A stretch of 8,611 bases of DNA from Acidimicrobiia bacterium (GCA_030623125.1 JAUXMQ010000029.1:1-8611), one strand, 5' to 3'. Shown: positions 1 to 5,402, counted from the first letter of the stretch. Made by a program: numbers and translations. Notes: a model not told the origin generated them from the sequence alone.

Positions 1-216
1 AGCACTCCGATCGTCCCGCCCGGAACCATCGCCTTTCTATCGGTGGGACATGCCCAACAGAAGACAATCGTCATCGACGATGAACTGGTCATGGCACCGG
101 TGATGCCGTTGTCGCTGTCCTATGACCATCGAGTGATAGACAGAGAGTTGGTCCGCCGCTTCATGGTCAATGTCATGGAGAACCTGGAAGAGCCCGCCCT
201 ATTCCTGGCGAGCTGA
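1..216 (+). CDS. 2-oxoacid dehydrogenase E2 acyltransferase, C-terminal end (partial)
   Basis: The window opens inside this gene; the last 71 codons are visible, ending in TGA at 214-216. The translation has the C-terminal signature of the dihydrolipoamide acyltransferase (E2) catalytic domain: PPGTIAFLSVGHA, then a PVMPLSLSYDHRVID stretch holding the catalytic-type His (visible residue 43) and Asp (47), then an amphipathic last helix (RRFMVNVMENLEEPALFL). E2 transfers the acyl group from lipoamide to CoA in pyruvate, branched-chain or oxoglutarate dehydrogenase complexes; the visible part cannot say which. The family motif is normally DHRxxDG, but here Arg-Glu replaces the Gly and following small residue, which is unusual. 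The lipoyl and subunit-binding domains would lie upstream of the window. Family assignment is firm and substrate is unknown. Confidence 0.9.
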   Translation, partial: STPIVPPGTIAFLSVGHAQQKTIVIDDELVMAPVMPLSLSYDHRVIDRELVRRFMVNVMENLEEPALFLAS

Positions 217-295
217 GGCGCAGTATCGAACAGACCACCTCCACCAATGAGATGAGTCTTCACCTGACGGCGAATCTCATGCCGACGATCTCGAT

Positions 296-314
296 GACCC
301 ACCCGAATTGGGTC
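296..314 (+). terminator. weak hairpin downstream of E2 gene
   Basis: A 6-bp perfect stem, GACCCA / TGGGTC, encloses a 7-base loop, 80 bases after the E2 stop. There is no T-run behind it, so it is at best a weak or factor-dependent terminator. The rest of 217-419 holds no ORF I can support; the promoter of the sigma gene should lie there, but I could not pick a convincing -35/-10 pair. Confidence 0.2.
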
Positions 315-419
315 TGGCAGCCTATTCAACCTCCTGTGGATAAATGACGATAGAGATATCGACAAATGCCAAAGACTGGCCGGTGCCATTCCTACGCTGG
401 CCGCCAATCGTGTGAGGGT

Positions 420-1349
420 ATGAGCAAACGATCTATCGAGCGGGAAGTCAGCGACGAAGCAATACGTCAGTATCTGGACGGCATTGGTCTATATGACCTG
501 CTCTCGGCGGAAGACGAGGTGCGACTCGCCAAAGCGATCGAAACCGGACGCAAGGCTGATATAGCCCTCGAAAGCGAGAAGGACTCGACCAAACGTCGAA
601 AGCTCGGCCAGATGGTCCGACGCGGCGAGGACGCCCGTCAGACGTTTATTCGCTCCAATCTTCGTCTTGTCGTCTCCATCGCCAAACGTTACGGACACGC
701 CAAGCTCCCCTTCCTCGACCTCGTTCAGGAAGGCAATCTCGGTCTGATCCGAGCCGTCGAGAAGTTCGAATACCGCAAGGGATTCAAGTTCTCCACCTAC
801 GCCACCTGGTGGATCCGTCAGGCGATCACCCGAGCGATCGCCGACAAGAGTCGGACCATCCGGGTTCCGGTTCACATGATGGACACCATCAACCAGATGC
901 ATTCCGCGGAGACCAATCTCACCAAACGGCTCGGACGCAAACCCACCGACGAGGAAATGGCTCAGGAGTCAGGTCTGACAGTTCAGAAGATTCGAGAAGC
1001 CCGCAAGGTCGCACCCGAGCCCGTATCGATATTCGAACCTGTGGGTGAGGACAACGCCACGATCGGTGATTTCATCGAGGACATCGACGCCGCCGCACCA
1101 TTTGAACTCATTGCCTCCAAGCTCAACATCGAGAACCTCCAGCTCGTCCTCGAGCGACTAAACGAACGCGAGCGCACGATCATCGAGATGAGATACGGCC
1201 TGGGGAATCGCGATCCGGCGACCCTCGACGAGGTCGGACGGCACTTCAACGTGACCAGGGAGCGTATCCGCCAGATCGAGGCCAAGGCTCTCGCAAAGAT
1301 GCGTCACCCCTCCACTCCCGGAGGACTCCGGGAGCTGGCAGTTTCCTGA
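420..1349 (+). CDS. SigA/RpoD-family RNA polymerase sigma factor
   Basis: This 309-residue sigma-70 protein directs RNA polymerase to -35/-10 promoters. Region 1.2 is at about residues 12-45 (AIRQYLDGIGLYDLLSAEDE). Region 2 is at 70-150, with the core-binding FLDLVQEGNLGLIRAV segment and the -10-recognising TYATWWIRQAITRAI helix. Region 3 is at about 155-220 and region 4 at 235-300, with the helix-turn-helix TLDEVGRHFNVTRERIRQIE. There is no acidic region 1.1, so this may be a primary factor of a lineage lacking it or a group 2 (HrdB-like) factor. The end keeps KMRHPS, the patch through which mycobacterial SigA contacts Wbl proteins. An in-frame ATG at 366 would add 18 residues (MPKTGRCHSYAG...) that do not look like sigma sequence, so I prefer 420, although GAGGG sits only one base from that ATG. 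It is convergent with the whiB7-like gene, with 11 bases between the stops. Confidence 0.93.
   Translation: MSKRSIEREVSDEAIRQYLDGIGLYDLLSAEDEVRLAKAIETGRKADIALESEKDSTKRRKLGQMVRRGEDARQTFIRSNLRLVVSIAKRYGHAKLPFLDLVQEGNLGLIRAVEKFEYRKGFKFSTYATWWIRQAITRAIADKSRTIRVPVHMMDTINQMHSAETNLTKRLGRKPTDEEMAQESGLTVQKIREARKVAPEPVSIFEPVGEDNATIGDFIEDIDAAAPFELIASKLNIENLQLVLERLNERERTIIEMRYGLGNRDPATLDEVGRHFNVTRERIRQIEAKALAKMRHPSTPGGLRELAVS
1315..1334 (+). other. 8-bp perfect hairpin at the 3' end of the sigma gene
   Basis: CTCCCGGA and TCCGGGAG form a perfect 8-bp stem with a GGAC tetraloop inside codons 299-305 of the sigma gene, about 12 bases before its stop. It is followed by CTGGCAGTTTCC, too poor in T for a classical intrinsic terminator. 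It could slow or help end transcription in the narrow gap to the convergent whiB7-like gene, or protect the mRNA 3' end. The structure is visible; the role is inferred. Confidence 0.3.
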
Positions 1350-1360
1350 TAGTCAGCCTC

Positions 1361-1675
1361 TCAGGCCGACTTCACCAACTCCAGGAGCTCACCCCGGTTC
1401 GCCTCCAAAGGCAGATTCGCCTCGGCGTGCGACGGTCTGCCCCGTCCCCGGCGCCGATGAAACGGCTGACCATCCCAGAAGATGACACCGCCCCAAACCC
1501 CCCACTCCAGATTCTCCTGAAGTGCGACATCGAGACAGAGAACCCTGACCTTGCATTGAGCACAGATGCGCTGGGCTTTTGCCAGTTCTGCGGGCCGTTC
1601 GGAGAAGAAGAGCTCGTGGCTCCCCTCCTGGCAACATCGTCCGTGTTGTTGTAGTTCTCTCAGTTGTTGATTCAT
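1361..1675 (-). CDS. whiB7: WhiB7-like iron-sulfur transcriptional regulator with AT-hook
   Basis: This is a 104-residue Wbl protein. Four cysteines suited to a [4Fe-4S] cluster are present: Cys15 (Cys14 is adjacent), then Cys38, Cys41 and Cys47 (CxxC x5 C). The 23-residue spacing from Cys15 to Cys38 equals that in Mycobacterium tuberculosis WhiB7 as I recall its sequence. EWGVWGG at 57-63 is the Wbl G(V/I)WGG turn, and RRGRGRP at 75-81 is an AT-hook, the feature that separates WhiB7/WblC from other Wbl proteins. WhiB7 binds region 4 of SigA and activates intrinsic antibiotic-resistance genes. About 23 extra residues follow the AT-hook. ATG 1675 is chosen because GAGG lies 7 bases upstream and because an in-frame ATG at 1708 falls at the base of a terminator hairpin. 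The long leader suggests control by attenuation. Confidence 0.9.
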   Translation of the reverse strand: MNQQLRELQQHGRCCQEGSHELFFSERPAELAKAQRICAQCKVRVLCLDVALQENLEWGVWGGVIFWDGQPFHRRRGRGRPSHAEANLPLEANRGELLELVKSA

Positions 1676-1682
1676 CCTGAAA

Positions 1683-1686
1683 CCTC
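1683..1686 (-). promoter_or_regulatory. Shine-Dalgarno of the whiB7-like gene
   Basis: On the minus strand GAGG lies 7 bases before ATG 1675. It sits about 20 bases beyond the T-run of the leader terminator, so it is only transcribed if RNA polymerase reads through. It decides the start codon of whiB7. Confidence 0.65.
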
Positions 1687-1706
1687 GTCGTAGATGTGAT
1701 GCGGGC

Positions 1707-1736
1707 AAACAAAAAGCCGCCGGATTGTGCGGCGGC
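1707..1736 (-). terminator. intrinsic terminator in the whiB7 leader (attenuator)
   Basis: Read on the minus strand, GCCGCCG, a 7-base loop CACAATC and CGGCGGC form a perfect 7-bp GC stem followed directly by TTTTTGTTT, a textbook Rho-independent terminator. On the plus strand no T-run follows the stem, so it acts in the whiB7 direction. It lies about 30 bases upstream of the whiB7 start codon, inside the leader rather than behind a conventional gene, which marks it as an attenuator. Published work places such a terminator in the leaders of mycobacterial whiB7 and streptomycete wblC. Confidence 0.88.
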
Positions 1737-1785
1737 CTGGTTCGAAGAATGTCCTCGCAGTCACATCACATGACAAATGGCCGCC
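1731..1785 (-). promoter_or_regulatory. candidate antiterminator pairing in the whiB7 leader
   Basis: On the minus strand GGCGGCC at 1785-1779, inside the last codons of the upstream ORF (Trp-Arg-Pro), is perfectly complementary to GGCCGCC at 1737-1731, which contains the 5' arm of the terminator. It repeats GGCGGC of the terminator 3' arm (1721-1716), so the two segments compete for the same partner. A ribosome finishing the upstream ORF at 1768-1766 would cover GGCGGCC and let the terminator fold. A ribosome stalled earlier would leave it free to pair and block termination. The complementarity is seen; the mechanism is inferred from the known whiB7/wblC behaviour. Confidence 0.6.
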
Positions 1786-1882
1786 AATCGGAAGGATTCG
1801 GCACGGGTTCCAGGGAGTTTGGGGCGCACGTGCAGAATTGTCCTGCTGCGGTGATTGGTGCTTGGTGTCGCATCCTGATCAA
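1766..1882 (-). CDS. upstream ORF (leader peptide) of whiB7
   Basis: This short ORF in the whiB7 leader starts either at TTG 1882, with AGGAG 5 bases upstream (38 residues), or at in-frame ATG 1873 (35 residues, starting MRHQAPITAAGQ). It ends in TGA at 1768-1766, 29 bases before the terminator stem. The peptide has a CTC motif and a proline-rich end (EPVPNPSDWRPFVM) with no recognisable domain, as expected where translation itself is the signal. Its position between promoter and terminator, its own Shine-Dalgarno, and the antiterminator segment inside its last codons support it as the sensor element. Slow or stalled translation would raise whiB7. I do not recognise the peptide as a conserved leader sequence, and the start codon is uncertain. 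Confidence 0.6.
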   Translation of the reverse strand: MIRMRHQAPITAAGQFCTCAPNSLEPVPNPSDWRPFVM

Positions 1883-1907
1883 AGGCGCTCCTTTCTTCGA
1901 CGGCATC

Positions 1908-1937
1908 ATCATCGTCGGTCTGTGCCTGCCAAGTCAA
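1908..1937 (-). promoter_or_regulatory. sigma-70-type promoter for the whiB7 leader
   Basis: On the minus strand TTGACT (1937-1932, 5 of 6 to consensus) is followed after 18 bases by GATGAT (1913-1908, 4 of 6, keeping the key A and last T). Transcription would start near 1901, about 9 bases before the Shine-Dalgarno of the leader ORF, and run through uORF and attenuator into whiB7, giving a 5' leader of roughly 225 bases. Confidence 0.5.
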
Positions 1938-1990
1938 GGGAATTAGCCGACTTCAGCCATCTGCTGTCCGTCCGGTGATTGAGCGAGCCC

Positions 1991-2191
1991 TCAGTGAAGA
2001 GCCCGGAGACCCATGAGACCGAGAACCACGATGCCGGAACCGACGACAAGAAGTCTTATCTCGAGATTCGACCAGAATCTCCAGAGAGCGATGGCCACCA
2101 CGACAAAGACCGCGACCAACTGGGCCGCCACGCCGGCATCCGTCGCCGGAAGCAGCAGGTCGAGAATCACGTCCACGGTAATGGGGAACAC
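1991..2191 (-). CDS. small two-helix membrane protein, hypothetical
   Basis: This 66-residue ORF starts at GTG 2191, with AAGAAG about 8 bases upstream. The product is strongly hydrophobic. One helix covers about residues 19-37 (AAQLVAVFVVVAIALW), then comes a short charged turn (RFWSNLEIR), then a second helix at about 46-63 (LLVVGSGIVVLGLMGL). This hairpin pattern looks like a real small membrane protein, while the opposite strand reads as a His/Asp/Lys-rich peptide typical of an antisense shadow. Its start lies one base from that of the divergent membrane protein, so at least one promoter must lie within the neighbour's coding region. It ends 54 bases before the whiB7 promoter. No family is recognised. 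It could also be the false frame of the two, hence the modest confidence. Confidence 0.45.
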   Translation of the reverse strand: MFPITVDVILDLLLPATDAGVAAQLVAVFVVVAIALWRFWSNLEIRLLVVGSGIVVLGLMGLRALH

Positions 2192-2854
2192 ATGACGGCT
2201 TCTTCACCTTCCCGCCTGCACCCGGTCGAGAGAATCCTCGGGACCGGGTTGAAGCGTCTTCTCCAGTGGGGTATCCCCCTGTCGCTCGTCGCGCTGTTGT
2301 TACCGGCACCCGAAGGAGATGGGCTCCTCCGGTACACGCTCATCCATCTGGCGGTTGTCCAGATCGCCACTTTTCTTTTCGTCATCGAGATGTCTCCCCT
2401 GACCGACCAGCCATGGTTCTCACCGATCAAGCGCTCCTGGCTGGCGAGCTCGGCATCACTGGTTGCCGCAGTGGTCGGGTTCTCCGCGTTGCTCACGTTG
2501 GCCACGTCGGCGGCCACCAGGTATGACCCGTCGCTGCAATTCCTGCAATTGCTGTCATCGCTCGACATTGCCTGGGTGGTGGCGGCCCTGTACCTGGGAG
2601 CCCGCAAGCTGTGGGGCAACCCGCTCGCGCTCATCCTCGCTTCGACGCTGATCGTCATCTGCGTCTGGTCGATCGCCGTCTACCTGACCTCGGTCGGTTT
2701 CACCTCGGACGGGGGGTGGCTGGTCGACGGGAGCGAGATGATGCGAATCATCATCCCGGCCGACACCGTCGCCGCGGTGGTGGCCATCGCTGCCATGCTG
2801 GGAGCGTCTCAACGCGCCGATCAACGAACGGCGCACCCCAATCCCCAGTCATAG
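2192..2854 (+). CDS. polytopic membrane protein, hypothetical
   Basis: This is a 220-residue protein with about six hydrophobic segments: residues 23-40, 46-66, 83-105, 120-137, 144-167 and 185-204. It has a basic N-terminus (residues 8-22) and a hydrophilic tail (QRADQRTAHPNPQS). ATG 2192 has GGGGA 4-5 bases upstream. The frame stays open upstream to a TTG at 1979, but those 71 residues are highly charged and antisense to a better membrane ORF, so I exclude them. No catalytic or transport motif is visible and I do not recognise the family. Its last 34 bases overlap the end of the convergent DUF547 gene. Confidence 0.78.
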   Translation: MTASSPSRLHPVERILGTGLKRLLQWGIPLSLVALLLPAPEGDGLLRYTLIHLAVVQIATFLFVIEMSPLTDQPWFSPIKRSWLASSASLVAAVVGFSALLTLATSAATRYDPSLQFLQLLSSLDIAWVVAALYLGARKLWGNPLALILASTLIVICVWSIAVYLTSVGFTSDGGWLVDGSEMMRIIIPADTVAAVVAIAAMLGASQRADQRTAHPNPQS

Positions 2855-3582
2855 TCCTGGAACTCGACTCTCTCGTATTCCCGGAGATGGGAGGGAAGCC
2901 AACGTCGCACGGCCTGAAGTATTCGTTTCCTCGACGTCGGGATGAATGTAGGCATCCGATGGGGACGAACGAAGTCTGACCCAAACCAGAGCAGGACCCT
3001 GCTGAGGGAGACACTGTCGTTCTGGCCTGCGGTCGCCCCACCGTCCGCGAAGAAACTCCTCATCTGATCGTCCAACTGGCGATCAAGACCACTCCCGCCA
3101 TACGGAGTCGTGCGCAAAGTGGGACACGAAAGTGACCCACAAACCAGCGCCCCGTGAATCCGAGGATCACGAAAACGTCGGACCTTGGCGTGTTCGATGG
3201 CATCGAGGGAGAGTTCCTCCCCTCCAACCATGACGAGGGGACGACTGAATCCGCCGGGCACTCGAAGCACAGATGTCGTTCCGGTTCTGAACGTCTCGAT
3301 TGCAAGCCCGACAGCACCGGCGTTGTAGAGGTTCAGCCAGTAGGCAAGCGCTTCGTTCCGGGTAAGCGTGTCCGGCTCCACCCCGGCCATCATCTCCAGA
3401 TAGGTCGAAATGTCCTTGCCCCGCTCAGCGGCCGCCGGGAGCCCACCCTCGCCTAGCGCCTCGAGAACCGGAGAGAGCGGAGAATGATCGACGGCCCCCG
3501 CTCCAATCGGGTTGGGTCGGGAATTCGTCCTGAGAACACGAAGGATGTTCCAGGCGACTTTGATCGGACTCGGCTGATCCAC
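2821..3582 (-). CDS. DUF547 domain-containing protein
   Basis: This 253-residue protein carries the hallmarks of DUF547: NEALAYWLNLYNAGAVGLAIE at residues 76-96, DPRIHGALVCGSLSCPTLR at 139-157 with His143, Cys148 and Cys153, a LDRQLDDQMRSFFAD helix at 166-180, and the C-terminal YDWGL (244-248) that usually closes the domain. The biochemical role of DUF547 is not established. No signal peptide or membrane segment is seen, so the protein is probably cytoplasmic. The frame remains open to 3876, but the extra 98 residues are antisense to the divergent LiaF-like gene and low in family character. GTG 3582 is my best start, with GAGGG 11 bases upstream, which is rather far; nearby CTG or ATA codons are alternatives. 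It is divergent from the LiaF-like gene and convergent with the membrane protein. Confidence 0.85.
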   Translation of the reverse strand: MDQPSPIKVAWNILRVLRTNSRPNPIGAGAVDHSPLSPVLEALGEGGLPAAAERGKDISTYLEMMAGVEPDTLTRNEALAYWLNLYNAGAVGLAIETFRTGTTSVLRVPGGFSRPLVMVGGEELSLDAIEHAKVRRFRDPRIHGALVCGSLSCPTLRTTPYGGSGLDRQLDDQMRSFFADGGATAGQNDSVSLSRVLLWFGSDFVRPHRMPTFIPTSRKRILQAVRRWLPSHLREYERVEFQDYDWGLGCAVR

Positions 3583-3635
3583 AGATATCAGAACCCTCGG
3601 ACCCCGCTCACTCTTCCTTGTTCCCGGAAAGCACG

Positions 3636-3641
3636 TATTGT
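3636..3641 (+). promoter_or_regulatory. candidate -10 element for the LiaF-like/amidohydrolase operon
   Basis: TATTGT (4 of 6 to TATAAT, keeping TAnnnT) ends 7 bases before GTG 3649, which puts the expected transcription start on or beside the start codon. No good -35 is seen. This would make a leaderless mRNA and explain the missing Shine-Dalgarno. The evidence is weak. Confidence 0.25.
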
Positions 3642-3648
3642 CTGGTTC

Positions 3649-4107
3649 GTGCTCGGTTTCATATTCAAGATCATCCGATTCGCATTCGTCGGCGCTATCG
3701 GGGCGGCACTGGCAGCCAAGTTCTTGCTCGAGTCGAACGCCGACGTCGAAACCGAGGAGATCGACCTGGTTGCCATCTTCGAAGGCAAGGAGCTGGTCTC
3801 GTCGGCAGACCCGTTCTATGGGGGAAAGGTTTTGGCGATGTTCGGGGGTGTCCTTCTCGACCTGAGAAAGACCCAACCTGCCCCGACTGGAATTCGGATC
3901 GACCTCGCCGTCATCATGGGCGGAGTGAGCCTGGTCGTTCCCGAAGGATGGCGTGTCAGTTTCGAAGGGAAAATGCTCATGGGGGGCTGGTCGGACAACA
4001 CCAGAACCACCGCTGAAGAAGACGTGCCGACCGTCACCATCACTGGTTTCGTGGCGTGTGGTGGTCTCCAGGCAACAACGAGATCACCCGTGGAGGCAGT
4101 CGTCTGA
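3649..4107 (+). CDS. LiaF-like small membrane protein (toastrack-type C-terminal domain)
   Basis: This 152-residue protein has an N-terminal hydrophobic segment (MLGFIFKIIRFAFVGAIGAA, residues 1-20) and an acidic linker. The C-terminal half holds repeated FGG/GG and DLR strands (MFGGVLLDLR 64-73, MGGVSLVVPEGWRVSF 90-105, MGGW 111-114). This matches the C-terminal domain of LiaF-type proteins (IFGGVDIRVPEGW-like), a beta-strand-rich domain linked to cell-envelope stress responses. The frame is open upstream to ATG 3484, but that part is antisense to DUF547 and not family-like. GTG 3649 gives a family-like N-terminus but lacks a Shine-Dalgarno; an ATT at 3637 with GGAAAG 5 bases upstream is a rarer alternative. 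TGA overlaps the ATG of the amidohydrolase (TGATG), implying translational coupling. Exact function is unknown. Confidence 0.75.
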   Translation: MLGFIFKIIRFAFVGAIGAALAAKFLLESNADVETEEIDLVAIFEGKELVSSADPFYGGKVLAMFGGVLLDLRKTQPAPTGIRIDLAVIMGGVSLVVPEGWRVSFEGKMLMGGWSDNTRTTAEEDVPTVTITGFVACGGLQATTRSPVEAVV

Positions 4108-5333
4108 TGACAACGCGAATAGAAGCAACACGTCTGATCCCCGGTCGGGGCGACGTGGTGAACAGCGGAGTCGTCATCTTTGACGATTCGGCAATCTCTT
4201 ACGCCGGCGCGGCGGACGGCGCTCCGGCAACACCCGACGCCGATGTCGTCGTCACCGACACGGTGATGCCGGGCATGTGGGAGTGCCACGGGCACTTCAT
4301 CGGAATCTACACCGCCAACATCGATGAGGTCTGGGGGGCGCGACCCCAACTGTTGTCGATGCGGGTTACCGCGGACGCCCGTCGGGCACTGCACGCCGGG
4401 TTCACATCGGTGCGTGAGCTTGGTGGACTGGGAAGCTTTTTGGCGTTCGCCATTGAGGAGGGTCAGGTCGAAGGACCGAATGTCTATGCCAGCGGCGGGA
4501 TGCTCTCGATGACCGGAGGTCATGGCGATGTACATGGCATGGACATTGCCGATGCCCGAAGCCAGATCGCCCGACATTGGGGTGAAGACAACATCGTCGA
4601 TGGCCCCGATGAGGCCCGCGCCGGGGTTCGTCGCATGCTCCGTCTCGGAGCGAGGGTCATCAAGATCCACGCCTCTGGCGGGGTACTCAGCCAGCTGGAC
4701 GATCCACATCTTCCCCAATTCTCCAAGGAAGAGCTAGAGGCGATCGTTGATGAGGCAACACGCATGGAGCGCCTCGTGGCCGCCCACACTCACGGCAAGA
4801 GAGGAATGATGGCCGCAATCGACGCCGGCATCAAGACCCTGGAACACGGCACTTACCTAGATGAGGAAGTGGCTGACGCCATGATCGAAAACGATGTCAT
4901 GCTGGTGCCCACCCGCTGGGTGGTTGAGTTTCTCACGGTTGAGGGCGAGGAGAAAGGCATGCCCGAGTATGCCAAGAAGAAGGCAGCCGCCGCAGGTGCC
5001 AAGCATGCCGACGGGATCGCCCTCGCAGTCGATAAGGGCGTCAAGATCGCTCTGGGAACCGACATATTTGGTGTCGGGCTCTGGGGTCGAAACGGTGAAG
5101 AACTTGCGCTGATGGTTGATTGCGGGATGACACCACTCCAGGCGATCGAATCCGCCACCGCCAATGGGCCTGACACTCTGGGGCCGCAGGCTCCCAACGC
5201 AGGCCAGCTCCTCGAAGGCATGGACGCCGACGTTATCTGCGTCAGCGGAGACCCCACAACTGACGTCTCCATCCTCGCCACCACCGAAAACGTGACTCAT
5301 GTCTTCAAGGGCGGAACCCGCTACAAAGGCTGA
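4107..5333 (+). CDS. amidohydrolase (metal-dependent hydrolase, Xaa-Arg/Xaa-Pro carboxypeptidase-like)
   Basis: This 408-residue amidohydrolase-superfamily enzyme has a mononuclear or binuclear metal TIM barrel. Visible metal ligands are HGH (His61, His63) after the first strand, Lys186 in VIKIHASGG (the position of the carboxylated lysine in binuclear members), His227/His229 in AAHTHGKRG, His247 in TLEHG and Asp319 in LGTDIFG. The small composite beta domain is at residues 1-55 and after 365 (GQLLEGMDADVICVSGDP). ASGGMLSMTGGHGD (128-141) and VRELGG (102-107) place it near the group containing Xaa-Arg/Xaa-Pro carboxypeptidases (prolidase-like); the substrate cannot be read from sequence. ATG 4107 has GGAGG 10 bases upstream and overlaps the LiaF-like stop, so 17 in-frame codons upstream are excluded. 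There is no signal peptide, so it is cytoplasmic. Confidence 0.88.
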   Translation: MTTRIEATRLIPGRGDVVNSGVVIFDDSAISYAGAADGAPATPDADVVVTDTVMPGMWECHGHFIGIYTANIDEVWGARPQLLSMRVTADARRALHAGFTSVRELGGLGSFLAFAIEEGQVEGPNVYASGGMLSMTGGHGDVHGMDIADARSQIARHWGEDNIVDGPDEARAGVRRMLRLGARVIKIHASGGVLSQLDDPHLPQFSKEELEAIVDEATRMERLVAAHTHGKRGMMAAIDAGIKTLEHGTYLDEEVADAMIENDVMLVPTRWVVEFLTVEGEEKGMPEYAKKKAAAAGAKHADGIALAVDKGVKIALGTDIFGVGLWGRNGEELALMVDCGMTPLQAIESATANGPDTLGPQAPNAGQLLEGMDADVICVSGDPTTDVSILATTENVTHVFKGGTRYKG

Positions 5334-5381
5334 AACCGCTTTCCTTAGGCATCACGCGTCGCATATGAGGCGCTGAATGAA

Positions 5382-5398
5382 AGGCCACAGAGCGGCCT
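5382..5398 (-). terminator. candidate terminator after the response regulator gene
   Basis: Read on the minus strand, AGGCC, a 7-base loop and GGCCT (plus a flanking G-T pair) are followed by TTCATTC. It lies 5 bases past the response-regulator stop in the 69-base convergent gap with the amidohydrolase. The stem is short and the T-run broken, so it would be weak. Confidence 0.35.
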
Positions 5399-5402
5399 CG
5401 CG

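Noticed and set aside
489..902. Minus-strand open frame of 137 codons within the sigma gene
   Set aside because: It is antisense to conserved sigma region 2, has no Shine-Dalgarno and no family resemblance.
1739..1750. GGTTCGAA-like T-loop sequence suggesting a tRNA
   Set aside because: No matching acceptor, D or anticodon arms were found on either strand around it.
1725..1978. Two overlapping plus-strand frames (73 and 83 codons) upstream of whiB7
   Set aside because: They are antisense to the promoter, uORF and terminator of the whiB7 leader, have no Shine-Dalgarno or recognisable domain, and their compositions look random.
1740..1990. Stand-alone small RNA ending at the strong terminator
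   Set aside because: The uORF, its Shine-Dalgarno and the competing antiterminator explain the region better as the whiB7 leader; a prematurely terminated leader RNA would still accumulate as a short transcript.
1979..2191. 71-codon N-terminal extension of the plus-strand membrane protein
   Set aside because: It is extremely rich in His, Asp, Glu and Lys, begins with TTG without a good Shine-Dalgarno, and mirrors the hydrophobic minus-strand ORF; ATG 2192 has a better ribosome binding site.
3484..3648. Upstream start (ATG 3484) of the LiaF-like gene
   Set aside because: It would overlap the DUF547 gene by about 100 bases and add residues unlike LiaF-type N-termini.
3583..3876. 98-codon N-terminal extension of the DUF547 protein
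   Set aside because: It is antisense to the LiaF-like gene, is acidic and low in order, and DUF547 homology needs none of it.
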